Shown here: one piece after another, positions 11,252 to 19,180 of the stretch
Numbering within the stretch: position 1 is the stretch's first letter
Layout: every line of letters begins with the position of its first letter
Source of the DNA: Gemmobacter fulvus
GTDB lineage: Bacteria > Pseudomonadota > Alphaproteobacteria > Rhodobacterales > Rhodobacteraceae
Length of the DNA: 64,000 nucleotides
Direction of reading: 5' to 3'
Assembly (NCBI RefSeq): GCF_018798885.1
Contig: NZ_CP076361.1
Span: 3,005,501 to 3,069,500 of the forward strand
Notes under the pieces: generated by a model
Seen by the model: only the letters and a program-made list of their open reading frames with translations
What the model was told of the DNA's origin: nothing
The model's database searches: none
Program-made: the position numbers and the translations under genes

Positions 11252-11275
11252 CCCCCCGCAGGCAGCTGCGGGGGG
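11252..11275. terminator. GC-rich hairpin between convergent proA and chpT
   Basis: CCCCCCGCAG pairs with CTGCGGGGGG around a GCAG loop, a perfect 10-bp stem. No T-run follows on either strand, so this is a likely but atypical shared terminator between two converging genes. Confidence 0.5.
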
Positions 11276-11303
11276 GGCCTGTTCCGTCAGGGGTTGGCGG
11301 CGA

Positions 11304-11900
11304 TCAGAAGCTCAGCCGGATTTCACCGTCGCGAATTTCGACCAGCAGGCTGCGGCCAAGGCGGCTAAGCTCTTCTGGCAGCAGGGCAAAATGAACCTGG
11401 GCCGCACTGACCTCGAACCGGGCGGCGGGGTTGGACAGCACCTCCCACAGATCGGGGTCGATTTTCATGCGGGGCGCGGTGCCGGTCAGCACGCAGCGGG
11501 TTTCGCTGCGTTCGATGCTGATGCGCCCGCCATAGGCCATCGCGGTTTCAAGGCACATGAACAGCAGGAAGGCGATCTTGACTTCGTGTCGGGGCAGGTC
11601 TGTCGGGCCGGACCAATCGACCGACAGCCGCCCGCCGCGGGTCAGATCTGCCAGAATGGCCTGCACCTCGGGGCGGCCGATCCGCTGATCGGCGGAGGAA
11701 GCGCCAAAGCCGATGCGGAAGAAGCGGATGCGCGCGCTGGCATTGGCCACGCTTTCGGCAATCAGTGCAATTTCGGGGCCTTTGGTCGCGCCATCCATGA
11801 TCAGCAACTCCACCCCATTGCCGATGGCCCCGATGGGGCTGATAAGATCATGGCAGATTCGGGAGCCGAGAAGGGCGTTCAGGTCGGTGCGGTCTGACAT
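11304..11900 (-). CDS. chpT: Histidine phosphotransferase ChpT
   Basis: A 198-residue phosphotransferase of the CckA-ChpT-CtrA relay. It takes phosphate from hybrid kinase CckA and passes it to the cell-cycle regulator CtrA (and to CpdR). The helix SRICHDLISPIGAIGNGVELL carries the phospho-accepting His at residue 17, and the C-terminal half is a degenerate HATPase-like fold, as known for the family. The start is ATG at 11900 with the conserved LNALLGSRICHDL just after; ten residues further upstream in frame look unconserved. Its gene faces the DUF3553 gene with only 45 bp between. Candidate CtrA sites occur elsewhere in the window (53588 and 63653). Confidence 0.88.
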   Translation of the reverse strand: MSDRTDLNALLGSRICHDLISPIGAIGNGVELLIMDGATKGPEIALIAESVANASARIRFFRIGFGASSADQRIGRPEVQAILADLTRGGRLSVDWSGPTDLPRHEVKIAFLLFMCLETAMAYGGRISIERSETRCVLTGTAPRMKIDPDLWEVLSNPAARFEVSAAQVHFALLPEELSRLGRSLLVEIRDGEIRLSF

Positions 11901-11945
11901 TCTGGCTCCGGTAGCGCGGCGCGCGGGCACGAGGGATGAAAACGG

Positions 11946-12131
11946 ATGGATCAGGGACTCAACGCATTACTGGAGCCGGGCATGATGGTCCGTCATCCGA
12001 TCGAGGCGGATTGGGGACTGGGCCAGGTGCAATCGAACATAGGCACGCGGATCACTGTCAATTTTGAACATCGCGGCAAGGTCGTAATTGACGGTCGGCA
12101 GGTGGCCTTGGTCCGCGTGTTCGATTACTGA
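11946..12131 (+). CDS. DUF3553 small protein
   Basis: A 61-residue protein that is nearly all DUF3553: GMMVRHPIEADWGLGQVQSNIGTRITVNFEHRGKVVID. This is a small beta-rich domain also found attached to helicases, where it may bind nucleic acid; as a free protein its role is unknown. It is divergent from chpT, a pairing I believe is common in this family. ATG 11946 follows GAGGGATG. Short length is normal for the stand-alone form. Confidence 0.82.
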   Translation: MDQGLNALLEPGMMVRHPIEADWGLGQVQSNIGTRITVNFEHRGKVVIDGRQVALVRVFDY

Positions 12132-12279
12132 CCGCAGCATAGGACAGGGGGCGGGGCGTTTTCAACCCCGGATTGCATGACCTGATCCGGGCAGGCGCGT
12201 TCGGGGGAGTGCCTTGCATTGGCGCGGGCCTGCCCCTAAGACCGGACCGGAACCAAAACAGCGCGGAGGCACGGCAGGC

Positions 12280-13065
12280 ATGACGGAGGAGACACCATCC
12301 TTCGCGCTGCGATTGGCGGCCGATGCCCGCGATCTGCGCGCGGCGCAACGCCTGCGCTATGAGGTGTTCGTGGGCGAGATGGGCAGTGACGGCCCGATGG
12401 TGGATCATGCGGCGCGGCTGGAATGTGATGAGTTCGATGCGCTGTGTGACCATCTGTTGCTGATCGACCCGCGGCGCGATGCGCAGGCCTTGCAGGATGT
12501 GGTTGGTGTCTACCGGCTGTTGCCGGGCGACCGTCTGGTGCCGGGGCAGGAATTCTATTCGGAACAGGAATATGACCTGACGGCGCTGCGCGGCAGCGGG
12601 CGGCGTCTGCTGGAACTGGGCCGGTCCTGCGTGCATCCAGATTATCGCGGCGGGGCGGCGATGATGCTGATGTGGAACCATCTGGCCGAATATGTGCTGG
12701 AGCGCGGGGTGGAGCTGATGTTCGGCACGGCGTCGTTTCCGGGCACGGATGTGGCGGCGCTGGCGCAGCCGCTGGGCTATCTGTGGCACAACCATCTGGC
12801 TCCCGAAAGCCTGCGCGCCGAGGCCCGTGCGCCGCATCGCGTGGCGATGGGCGATCTGCCGCCCGAGGCGATTGACCGCCGTGCTGCCATGCAGGCCACC
12901 CCGGCGCTGATCAAGGCCTATCTGCGGTTGGGCGGTTTTGTCGGGGATGGGGCCTGGGTCGACCATGCCTTCAACACCACGGATGTTCTGCTGGTGATGG
13001 ATACGGCGCGCATGTCCCTGAAACACCGCGACTATTACACCCGCCGGCAAGGAGAGGGCGCATGA
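12280..13065 (+). CDS. olsB: Ornithine N-acyltransferase OlsB
   Basis: A 261-residue GNAT-type acyltransferase that transfers a 3-hydroxy fatty acid from acyl carrier protein to ornithine, the first step of ornithine-lipid synthesis. Typical features are AQRLRYEVFVGEMG near residue 24, VVGVYRLLPGDR, FYSEQEYDLTAL and the motif LELGRSCVHPDYRGG around residue 113-127. ATG 12280 has GGAGG at 12265-12269; an in-frame start at 12214 is unlikely. Its 3' end overlaps olsA by 4 nt (ATGA), so the two make a single operon for a phosphate-free membrane lipid. Ornithine lipids often rise when phosphate is scarce. Confidence 0.9.
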   Translation: MTEETPSFALRLAADARDLRAAQRLRYEVFVGEMGSDGPMVDHAARLECDEFDALCDHLLLIDPRRDAQALQDVVGVYRLLPGDRLVPGQEFYSEQEYDLTALRGSGRRLLELGRSCVHPDYRGGAAMMLMWNHLAEYVLERGVELMFGTASFPGTDVAALAQPLGYLWHNHLAPESLRAEARAPHRVAMGDLPPEAIDRRAAMQATPALIKAYLRLGGFVGDGAWVDHAFNTTDVLLVMDTARMSLKHRDYYTRRQGEGA

Positions 13066-13889
13066 GCGACTGGACCCAATCGCGCATGGAGGTGCCGCGC
13101 GTCGGCCCCTTGGGCTGGCTGCTGGTGGCGCTGCGTGGCACGGCGCTTGCGCTTGTCACCTATGGCTGCCTGCTGCTGTTCCTGCTGGTGCGGCTGCTGG
13201 AGCGCCCCTTGTTCGGGCTGGCGCGCCCCTGGACCCCCTATATCACCCAAGGCGTCTGCCGCAGCGCGCTGTTCATCATGGGCTTTGGTTACAGCGTGCG
13301 GGGGCGGCCGATGGCCGAGCGCGGCGCGATTGTCGCCAATCATGTGGGCTGGATGGATATCTTCACGCTCAACGCCGCCGACCGGGTGTATTTCGTGTCG
13401 AAGGATGATGTGGCGGATTGGCCGGGTATCGGCATTCTGGCGCGCGTCACCGGCACCATGTTCATCGCCCGCAAAAGCACCGAGGCGAAGGTGCAGCAGC
13501 AGATGATGGAGGACCGGCTGCGCGCCGGGCATCGGTTGCTGTTTTTCCCCGAGGGCACCTCGACCGATTCCATCCGGGTTCTGCCGTTCAAGACGCCGTT
13601 GTTTCAGGCGTTTTTCACCCATGGGCTGGACCGGGTGATGTATATTCAGCCGGTGACCGTGGTTTATCACGCGCCGCTGGGCCGCGATCCGCGTTATTAC
13701 GGCTGGTGGTCGGACATGAGCTTTGCTGCGCATCTGCTGATGGTGCTGGCCACGCCACGACAGGGCCGGGTGGAGGTGCTGTTTCACCCGCCGGTGCCGG
13801 TGGACGGGTTCGAGAACCGCAAGCAGCTGGCGGCCTATTGCGAAACGGTGATCCGCACTGCGCATCCGCTGGCAGGCCCGCGTGGGTAG
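13062..13889 (+). CDS. olsA: Lyso-ornithine lipid acyltransferase OlsA (PlsC family)
   Basis: A 275-residue membrane-associated acyltransferase that adds the second fatty acid to lyso-ornithine lipid. There is a hydrophobic segment near residues 16-45, then the PlsC catalytic motif NHVGWMD (H and D spaced as HX4D) near residue 92-98 and the FFPEGTSTDS block near residue 161-170 that binds the acceptor. ATG 13062 lies in the 4-nt overlap with olsB, which makes OlsA more likely than a general lysophosphatidate acyltransferase, though dual activity is known in some Rhodobacter species. Confidence 0.9.
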   Translation: MSDWTQSRMEVPRVGPLGWLLVALRGTALALVTYGCLLLFLLVRLLERPLFGLARPWTPYITQGVCRSALFIMGFGYSVRGRPMAERGAIVANHVGWMDIFTLNAADRVYFVSKDDVADWPGIGILARVTGTMFIARKSTEAKVQQQMMEDRLRAGHRLLFFPEGTSTDSIRVLPFKTPLFQAFFTHGLDRVMYIQPVTVVYHAPLGRDPRYYGWWSDMSFAAHLLMVLATPRQGRVEVLFHPPVPVDGFENRKQLAAYCETVIRTAHPLAGPRG

Positions 13890-13961
13890 GCGGGCGCAGT
13901 CGGCCTCTGGCGCAATATGCGACGAAATTGCGACGCGGGCGGCAGCGCCGCTGCGGATGAC

Positions 13962-13969
13962 TTGATCAA
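13962..13969. promoter_or_regulatory. TTGATCAA palindrome ahead of gntR gene
   Basis: TTGATCAA lies 46 bp before the GntR-family gene start. The same 8-mer core occurs in longer palindromes ahead of the omega-transaminase (15298) and gabT (62486). Likely operator; the regulator that binds it is inferred to be the adjacent GntR protein. Confidence 0.5.
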
Positions 13970-14015
13970 ATCCATGCTCGCCCCATATGGTGCGGCCAGA
14001 TGCGGAGGGGTGTTC

Positions 14016-14696
14016 ATGGATGATGTGACGGCAGGGCAGGCAGAGGCGGCGCGCAAGGTGCCGACCCATGAGGTGACCTATGGCCGTCTGCGCGACATGG
14101 TGCTGTTCGGTGCTTTGGCACCGGGGCAGGCCGTGACCATTCAGGGCCTGATCCGCGATCTGGACGCCGGCATGACCCCGGTGCGCGAGGCGATCCGGCG
14201 CCTCACCGCCGAAGGGGCGCTGGTGTTGCAGGGCAACCGCCGGGTCAGCGTGCCAAAAATGACCCTGGCCTTGCTGGACCAGTTAGGCTATGCGCGCCTT
14301 GCCATCGAGCCGAAACTGGCCGAACTGGCCTGTGCGCGGCTGACGCCCGAACGTATCGCGCGGCTGGTGGCGATTGATGCGCTGATCGAACCGGCCATTC
14401 ATGCGGGTGATGTGCAGGCCTATCTGGCCCAGAACCACGCCTTCCACTTCACACTGTATGAAGCAGCCGAGGCGGCGGCGCTGGAAGATATTGCGCGCTC
14501 GCTGTGGCTGCGCTTCGGCCCGTCGCTGCGGGTGGTTTGCGGGCGCTATATCAGCTCCGGCCTGCCGGACCGCCATGCCGAGGCGCTGGCCGCCATGCAG
14601 GCGGGCGATGCCGCAGCGCTGGTGCGCGCCATGCAGGAAGATATTGCGCAGGGTCTGGAACAGGTCCGCGCGGCGCTGGCGGCGGGTGAGTTTTGA
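14016..14696 (+). CDS. GntR-family transcriptional regulator, FadR/FCD subgroup
   Basis: A 226-residue DNA-binding regulator. The winged helix-turn-helix covers about residues 15-80 (VTYGRLRDMVLFGALAPGQAVT ... DLDAGMTPVREAIRRLTAEGAL) and is followed by an all-helical FCD effector domain with ligand-side residues in HAFHFTLYEAA and DRHAEALAAM. ATG 14016 has a GCGGAGGGG site; upstream in-frame bases to 13917 give no domain sequence. Its stop overlaps the next gene, and the omega-transaminase follows on the same strand. A TTGATCAA site lies in its own promoter, pointing to autoregulation. Effector unknown; an amine or amino acid is a reasonable guess from the neighbours. Confidence 0.85.
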   Translation: MDDVTAGQAEAARKVPTHEVTYGRLRDMVLFGALAPGQAVTIQGLIRDLDAGMTPVREAIRRLTAEGALVLQGNRRVSVPKMTLALLDQLGYARLAIEPKLAELACARLTPERIARLVAIDALIEPAIHAGDVQAYLAQNHAFHFTLYEAAEAAALEDIARSLWLRFGPSLRVVCGRYISSGLPDRHAEALAAMQAGDAAALVRAMQEDIAQGLEQVRAALAAGEF

Positions 14697-15265
14697 ACCG
14701 GGCGCGGGCAGGGCTTCTGGGGGTTGCGGTCTGCATCGCCGGACCGGCGCAGGCCGACGCGGTGCTGCAAGGGCAGGCGGCGTGGCGGGTTCTGCCCGCA
14801 CTCTATGCGCAATGCGCCCAGCACGCATCGCGCTACAGAACCCCGACGGGGGAGGGGCTGCCGTCGTGCTTTGCAACCTATCTCACCTCTCATGACGAAA
14901 CCGAGCTGTGCGGCATCCCCTTGTCGCTGCAGGCAATCTACACGGATCGTGAAAGCGGCGCAGAGACGCTGGCGGCCTGCCTGCCCAAGATCCTGTTCGG
15001 GGATATGCCGGTGCGGGTTGAACGGGTCAGACTTCAGCCCAAGCCTGCTGCGGCAAGAGAGGCGGATGGGCCTTGGCAGTTTTCCTTTACCTTCGAGGTG
15101 CAGGATGACTGTGCGCAAGCGGCCAGACTGAAAGTGGTGCTGAACGCGACCGAGGATGAGAGTTCGGTTCTGGTGGTGGGCCGGGTGCCGTGGGACTGCG
15201 TGGTGCAGGGGCATCTGGCCTTGGCAGAGATGCGTCCGACCGATGCCCTGCCAGTGCCTGACTAA
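14693..15265 (+). CDS. Small exported protein of unknown function
   Basis: A 190-residue product that overlaps the regulator stop by 4 nt and would start with TTG at 14693. Its N-terminus (MNRARAGLLGVAVCIAGPAQA) looks like a signal peptide with cleavage near residue 22. Several cysteines (in QCAQH, SCFATY, ELCGIP, ACLP, DDCA, DCVVQ) suggest a periplasmic disulfide-bonded fold. I do not recognise a family. Being co-transcribed with a regulator and upstream of a transaminase gives no direct hint. The TTG start is chosen from the overlap and signal peptide; no better start is visible. Confidence 0.6.
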   Translation: MNRARAGLLGVAVCIAGPAQADAVLQGQAAWRVLPALYAQCAQHASRYRTPTGEGLPSCFATYLTSHDETELCGIPLSLQAIYTDRESGAETLAACLPKILFGDMPVRVERVRLQPKPAAAREADGPWQFSFTFEVQDDCAQAARLKVVLNATEDESSVLVVGRVPWDCVVQGHLALAEMRPTDALPVPD

Positions 15266-15281
15266 GCTGCGTCAGGCCCGA

Positions 15282-15297
15282 AATACGTTGACGTATT
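15282..15297. promoter_or_regulatory. AATACGT-TG-ACGTATT palindrome
   Basis: A perfect 7-bp inverted repeat with a 2-bp spacer, 104 bp ahead of the omega-transaminase and immediately next to the TTGATCAA palindrome. No other copy was seen in the window. Probably a binding site for a second regulator; which one is unknown. Confidence 0.45.
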
Positions 15298-15311
15298 AAT
15301 TTGATCAAATT
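15298..15311. promoter_or_regulatory. AATTTGATCAAATT palindrome, candidate GntR operator
   Basis: A perfect 14-bp palindrome built on TTGATCAA, about 90 bp before the omega-transaminase start. It matches the core ahead of the gntR gene (13962) and gabT (62486). Confidence 0.55.
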
Positions 15312-15401
15312 GTTGCGCCGCCCTGCGGAACCGCCTATGCTGTCCGGGTAACGTGGTGTCGAATCCCTTGCGGGGTCCACCGGAACCCGAACGAGGCTGA
15401 C

Positions 15402-16799
15402 ATGAACAAGATCACCAATCACCTGCCCACGGCCGAGCTTCAGGCGCTGGATGCGGCCCACCATATGCACCCGTTCACCTCGGACGGCGAACTGGCCAAG
15501 AAGGGCGTGCGGGTGATCACCGGGGCCAAGGGGGTCTGGCTGAAGGATAGCGAAGGCAACCGGATCATCGACGGCATGGCCGGGCTGTGGTGTGTGAATG
15601 TCGGGTATGGCCGTCACGAACTGGCGCAGGCTGCCGCGCGTCAGATCGAAGAGCTGAGCTATTACAACACCTTCTTCATGACAACGCATGTGCCCGCCAT
15701 CGCGCTGGCCGCCAAGCTGGCCGAACTGGCCCCCGGCGATCTGAACCATGTGTTCTTCGCTTCTTCGGGGTCCGAGGCCAATGATACCAATATCCGCCTC
15801 GTGCGCCGCTATTGGGAAATCAAGGGCCAGCCGGAAAAGCGTGTGATCATCGCCCGCAAGAACGGCTACCACGGCTCCACCATGGGCGGCGGTTCGCTGG
15901 GCGGCATGACCTATATCCATGCGGCGGGTGGCAAGATCGACGGGATCGAACATATCGGCCAGCCGCATTGGTGGGCCGAGGGCGGCGACATGACGCCCGA
16001 AGACCTCGGCCTGCTGCGCGCGCGCGAGCTGGAAGAGAAGATCCTTGAACTGGGCGTGGACAAGGTTGCCGCCTTCATCGGCGAGGCGGTGCAGGGGGCC
16101 GGCGGCGTGATCATTCCGCCCAGCACCTATTGGCCGGAAATCCAGCGCATCTGTGACAAATACGGCATCCTGCTGATCGTGGACGAGGTGATCACCGGAT
16201 TTGGCCGCACCGGAAACTGGTTCGGCAGCCAGACCTATGGCATCAAGCCGCATATCATGACCATCGCCAAGGGCCTGTCCTCCGGCTATCAGCCGATCGG
16301 CGGCTCGATCGTCTGTGACGAGATCGCGCATGTGATCGGCAATGCCGAGGATGACTTCAACCACGGCTATACCTATTCCGGGCATCCGGTGGCGGCAGCG
16401 GTAGCGCTGGAGAATCTGCGGATCATCGAGGAAGAGAACATCATCGGCCATGTGCGCGATGTGGCGCATCCCTATCTGGCCGAACGCTGGCACGCGCTGG
16501 CCGATCATCCGATGGTGGGGCAGACCAATCTTGTCGGCCTGATGGGCTCGCTGGTGCTGACGCCGAACAAGGCGACCCGTGCGCGCTTTGCGGGCAAGCA
16601 GGGCACCATCGGCTTCCGGGTGCGCGAGCGTTGCTTCAAGAACAATCTGATCATGCGCCATGTCTATGACCGCATGATCATCTCGCCGCCGCTGACCATC
16701 ACGCCGGAAGAGATCGACGTGCTGATCGAACGGGCAAAACTGTCGCTGGACGAAGCCTATAAAGCGGTCAAGGATGAAGGTCTGTTCGTGGCCGAATGA
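15402..16799 (+). CDS. Class III omega-aminotransferase (putrescine/amine:pyruvate type)
   Basis: A 465-residue PLP enzyme. It opens MNKITNHLPTAELQALDAAH, very like the Silicibacter pomeroyi omega-transaminase and putrescine-aminotransferase (SpuC-like) group. The cofactor site shows SSGSEANDTNIRLVRRYW near residue 125-142, IVDEVITGFGRTG near residue 262, and the Schiff-base Lys 290 in TIAKGLSSG. It would move an amino group from an amine such as putrescine or beta-alanine to pyruvate. A TTGATCAA palindrome lies upstream, as it does for gabT at 61-62 kb, which suggests amine breakdown towards GABA. Exact substrate is inference. A terminator follows at 16864. Confidence 0.88.
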   Translation: MNKITNHLPTAELQALDAAHHMHPFTSDGELAKKGVRVITGAKGVWLKDSEGNRIIDGMAGLWCVNVGYGRHELAQAAARQIEELSYYNTFFMTTHVPAIALAAKLAELAPGDLNHVFFASSGSEANDTNIRLVRRYWEIKGQPEKRVIIARKNGYHGSTMGGGSLGGMTYIHAAGGKIDGIEHIGQPHWWAEGGDMTPEDLGLLRARELEEKILELGVDKVAAFIGEAVQGAGGVIIPPSTYWPEIQRICDKYGILLIVDEVITGFGRTGNWFGSQTYGIKPHIMTIAKGLSSGYQPIGGSIVCDEIAHVIGNAEDDFNHGYTYSGHPVAAAVALENLRIIEEENIIGHVRDVAHPYLAERWHALADHPMVGQTNLVGLMGSLVLTPNKATRARFAGKQGTIGFRVRERCFKNNLIMRHVYDRMIISPPLTITPEEIDVLIERAKLSLDEAYKAVKDEGLFVAE

Positions 16800-16863
16800 G
16801 GCTGCGGCAATAGCACAGTGATTCGGGGATTCGCGCGTAAGCGAACCCTTCCGGGGCCGATCA

Positions 16864-16895
16864 ACGGGCGCGATCTTTCGCGCCCGTTTCCTTTT
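16864..16895 (+). terminator. Intrinsic terminator after omega-transaminase
   Basis: A 10-bp perfect stem ACGGGCGCGA with TCGCGCCCGT, a TCTT loop, then TTTCCTTTT. It lies 65 bp past the transaminase stop. Confidence 0.85.
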
Positions 16896-16947
16896 GCGGC
16901 GCTTTGCGCCTGTAAAGGATCGTTCCGCGCGAAAAATCATGAAGAAA

Positions 16948-16965
16948 ATGTAACAGCCATGTAAC
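16948..16965 (+). promoter_or_regulatory. Direct repeat ATGTAAC-N4-ATGTAAC, Pho-box-like
   Basis: Two identical 7-mers with an 11-bp period, the geometry of a PhoB box (consensus 7-mer CTGTCAT with 4-bp spacer), although the letters differ from consensus. A second loose match, GTTCCAT-N4-CTGTCAC, lies at 17016-17033, closer to the gene start. Candidate phosphate control of the following ABC operon. Confidence 0.35.
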
Positions 16966-17094
16966 CGACTCGTTGCGCGGTGGAATTTTCCGCGCTTAGA
17001 TCAGTGGGGCGGGCAGTTCCATCAAACTGTCACACGACAAGAATAAGACGGAAAAGTCACGAAACCGGGCATCCTGTGCCCAAGGGAGATGAAG

Positions 17095-18198
17095 ATGACG
17101 CTCACGAAATCCACCGCCGCGCTGACGCTGGCGGCTCTGCTGGCCTCCACCGGGTTGGTCAGCGCACAAAGCCTTGCCGAGATCGAAGCTGCGGCGAAGG
17201 CCGAAGGGATGCTGACCACCATCGCGCTGCCGCACAGCTGGTGTGGCTATGGCGAAGTCATCGCCGGCTTCAAGGCGAAATACCCCGAAATTCAGGTGAA
17301 CGAACTGAACCCGGATGCGGGTTCGGCTGACGAAGTGGAAGCGGTGAAGGCCAACAAGGACAACAAGGGCCCGCAAGCGCCGGACGTTGTCGATGTGGGT
17401 CTGTCGTTCGGGCCGTCGATGAAGGCCGAAGGCCTGCTTCAGCCCTACAAGGTCTCCACCTGGGACGAGATCCCCGACAGCATCAAGGATGCCGAAGGCT
17501 ATTGGTATGGCGACTATTACGGCGTCATGTCCTTCCTCGTGAACAAGGATCTGGTGGCCAATACCCCGGCGGACTGGGCGGATCTGCTCAAGCCGGAATA
17601 TGCAGGGCAGGTGGCGCTTGCCGGTGACCCGCGCGCCTCGAACCAGGCGATCCTCGCCGTTCTGGCCGCTGGCCTGTCGAAAGGGGCAGCCCCGGGCGAA
17701 GCCGCTGGCAAGGCCGGTCTGGAATACTTTGCCGAGGTCAACAAGGCAGGCAACTTCGTTCCGGTCATCGCCAAGGCAGGCACCGTGGCCCAGGGCGCAA
17801 CCCCGATTGCCGTGATGTGGGACTATAACGCGCTGGCCGCCAAGGACGAACTGGCAGGCAACCCGCCGGTCGAAATCGTGGTTCCGGCGACGGGCGTTCT
17901 GGCCGGTGTCTATGTGCAGGGCATTTCGGCCTATGCACCGCATCCGAATGCCGCGAAACTCTGGATGGAATACCTCTATTCGGATGAAGGTCAGAACCTC
18001 TGGCTGAAGGGCTACTGCCACCCGGCGCGCTTCAACGCGATGGTCAAGGCTGGCAAGGTTCCGCAAGAGCTGATCGACGCGCTGCCGCCGGCCGCCGCCT
18101 ATGAAGCCGCCGTCTTCCCGACGCTGGAAGAGGTGGATGGCAACAAGGCTGCCGTCACCGGCGGCTGGGATGCCGTTGTGGGCGCGAACGTCCAGTAA
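17095..18198 (+). CDS. ABC transporter periplasmic binding protein (AfuA/PhnS-like)
   Basis: A 367-residue substrate-binding protein with a clear signal peptide (MTLTKSTAALTLAALLAS... ending near VSAQ). The mature part fits the Fe3+/thiamine/aminoethylphosphonate-type SBP_bac_6 group: KYPEIQVNELNPDAGSADEVEAV, a YGDYYGVMSFLVNKDLV strand and DWADLLKPEYAGQVALAGDP. ATG 17095 is chosen because AGGGAG at 17083-17088 lies 6 nt before it; ATG 17089 abuts the site. It heads a four-gene importer. Ligand is uncertain: iron, a phosphonate, an organophosphate or a polyamine are all possible in this family. The Pho-box-like repeat upstream slightly favours a phosphorus compound. Confidence 0.85.
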   Translation: MTLTKSTAALTLAALLASTGLVSAQSLAEIEAAAKAEGMLTTIALPHSWCGYGEVIAGFKAKYPEIQVNELNPDAGSADEVEAVKANKDNKGPQAPDVVDVGLSFGPSMKAEGLLQPYKVSTWDEIPDSIKDAEGYWYGDYYGVMSFLVNKDLVANTPADWADLLKPEYAGQVALAGDPRASNQAILAVLAAGLSKGAAPGEAAGKAGLEYFAEVNKAGNFVPVIAKAGTVAQGATPIAVMWDYNALAAKDELAGNPPVEIVVPATGVLAGVYVQGISAYAPHPNAAKLWMEYLYSDEGQNLWLKGYCHPARFNAMVKAGKVPQELIDALPPAAAYEAAVFPTLEEVDGNKAAVTGGWDAVVGANVQ

Positions 18199-18220
18199 CC
18201 GGACCTGATACCCCGGATGC

Positions 18221-18251
18221 CACCCCGGCCCGATCCGTTCGGGCCGGGGTG
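18221..18251 (+). other. Long intercistronic hairpin after the binding-protein gene
   Basis: A perfect 13-bp stem (CACCCCGGCCCGA with TCGGGCCGGGGTG) and 5-nt loop between the binding protein and first permease, with no T-run. Such hairpins usually protect the upstream message from 3' exonucleases so that binding protein is made in excess. Confidence 0.75.
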
Positions 18252-18289
18252 TGCGATATAATGATCCTCCAACAGGACAGCCTGACCGG

Positions 18290-19180
18290 ATGACAACACC
18301 CCATGCCCCGCCGCCCCGCCGCCCGCTGCTGCACCGATTGCCGCTGACATGGCTGGGCATTCTGCCCTTCCTCATCTTTGTCACCCTGTTTCTGATCCTG
18401 CCGACGATGCATATCGTGATCGGCGCGTTTCAGACGCGGGAGGGCGGGTTCACCCTGCAGAACCTGCGGGATCTGAACACAGGCACCATTCCCTCGTCCT
18501 ACTGGGTTTCGATCAAGATCAGCGCGGCCTCTGCCGCCCTGGGCTGTCTGATCGGCTTTGGCATGGCCGCCGCCGTGACCTTTGGCGCGGTGCCGCGCTG
18601 GATCAAGGCACCGCTGATGACGTTCTCGGGCGTTGCGTCGAATTTTGCCGGGGTGCCGCTGGCTTTTGCCTTTCTGGCGACCTTCGGGCCGGTGGGTCTG
18701 GTCACGCTGTTTTTGCGCAATAACTTCGGCATCGTGCTGAGCCGCGATCTGGGGTTCAACATCCTCAGCTTCTGGGGGCTGACCATCACCTATCTGTTCT
18801 TCCAGATCCCGCTGATGATCCTGATCATCACCCCGGCGCTGGAGGGGCTGAAACGGGAATGGCGCGAGGCGGCAGAGGTTCTGGGGGCCACCGGCGCGCA
18901 ATACTGGCGCATGGTGGCGCTGCCGATCCTGTTTCCGTCATTGCTGGGCACCTTTGCGCTGCTGTTCGCCAATGCCTTCGGTGCGGTGGCAACCGCCATC
19001 GCGCTGACCGGATCGGGGCTGAACATTGTGCCGATCCAGCTGTTTGCGCAGATCCGCGGCGACGTGCTGGGCAACCCGAACCTCGGGTATGCCATGGCCT
19101 TCGGCATGATCGTGATCACCGGCATCGCCAATGTCCTTTATATCTGGCTGCGGATGCGCGCCGAAAGGTGGATGAAATGA
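18290..19180 (+). CDS. ABC transporter permease 1
   Basis: A 296-residue inner-membrane permease with about six hydrophobic segments, the first at residues ~18-42 (WLGILPFLIFVTLFLILPTMHIVIG). The coupling loop EWREAAEVLGATGAQYWRMVALPILFPSLLG near residue 198-228 contacts the ATPase. Start ATG 18290 gives MTTPHAPPPRRPLLHRL; an upstream in-frame ATG at 18251 lies at the end of the hairpin. It overlaps permease 2 by 4 nt (ATGA). It is of the PotB/AfuB style in which two separate permeases form the channel. Confidence 0.9.
   Translation: MTTPHAPPPRRPLLHRLPLTWLGILPFLIFVTLFLILPTMHIVIGAFQTREGGFTLQNLRDLNTGTIPSSYWVSIKISAASAALGCLIGFGMAAAVTFGAVPRWIKAPLMTFSGVASNFAGVPLAFAFLATFGPVGLVTLFLRNNFGIVLSRDLGFNILSFWGLTITYLFFQIPLMILIITPALEGLKREWREAAEVLGATGAQYWRMVALPILFPSLLGTFALLFANAFGAVATAIALTGSGLNIVPIQLFAQIRGDVLGNPNLGYAMAFGMIVITGIANVLYIWLRMRAERWMK

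Noticed and set aside
15087-16940. 617-codon minus-strand frame opposite the omega-transaminase
   Set aside because: Antisense to a clear aminotransferase, Arg/His-rich and low-complexity, with no recognisable domain.
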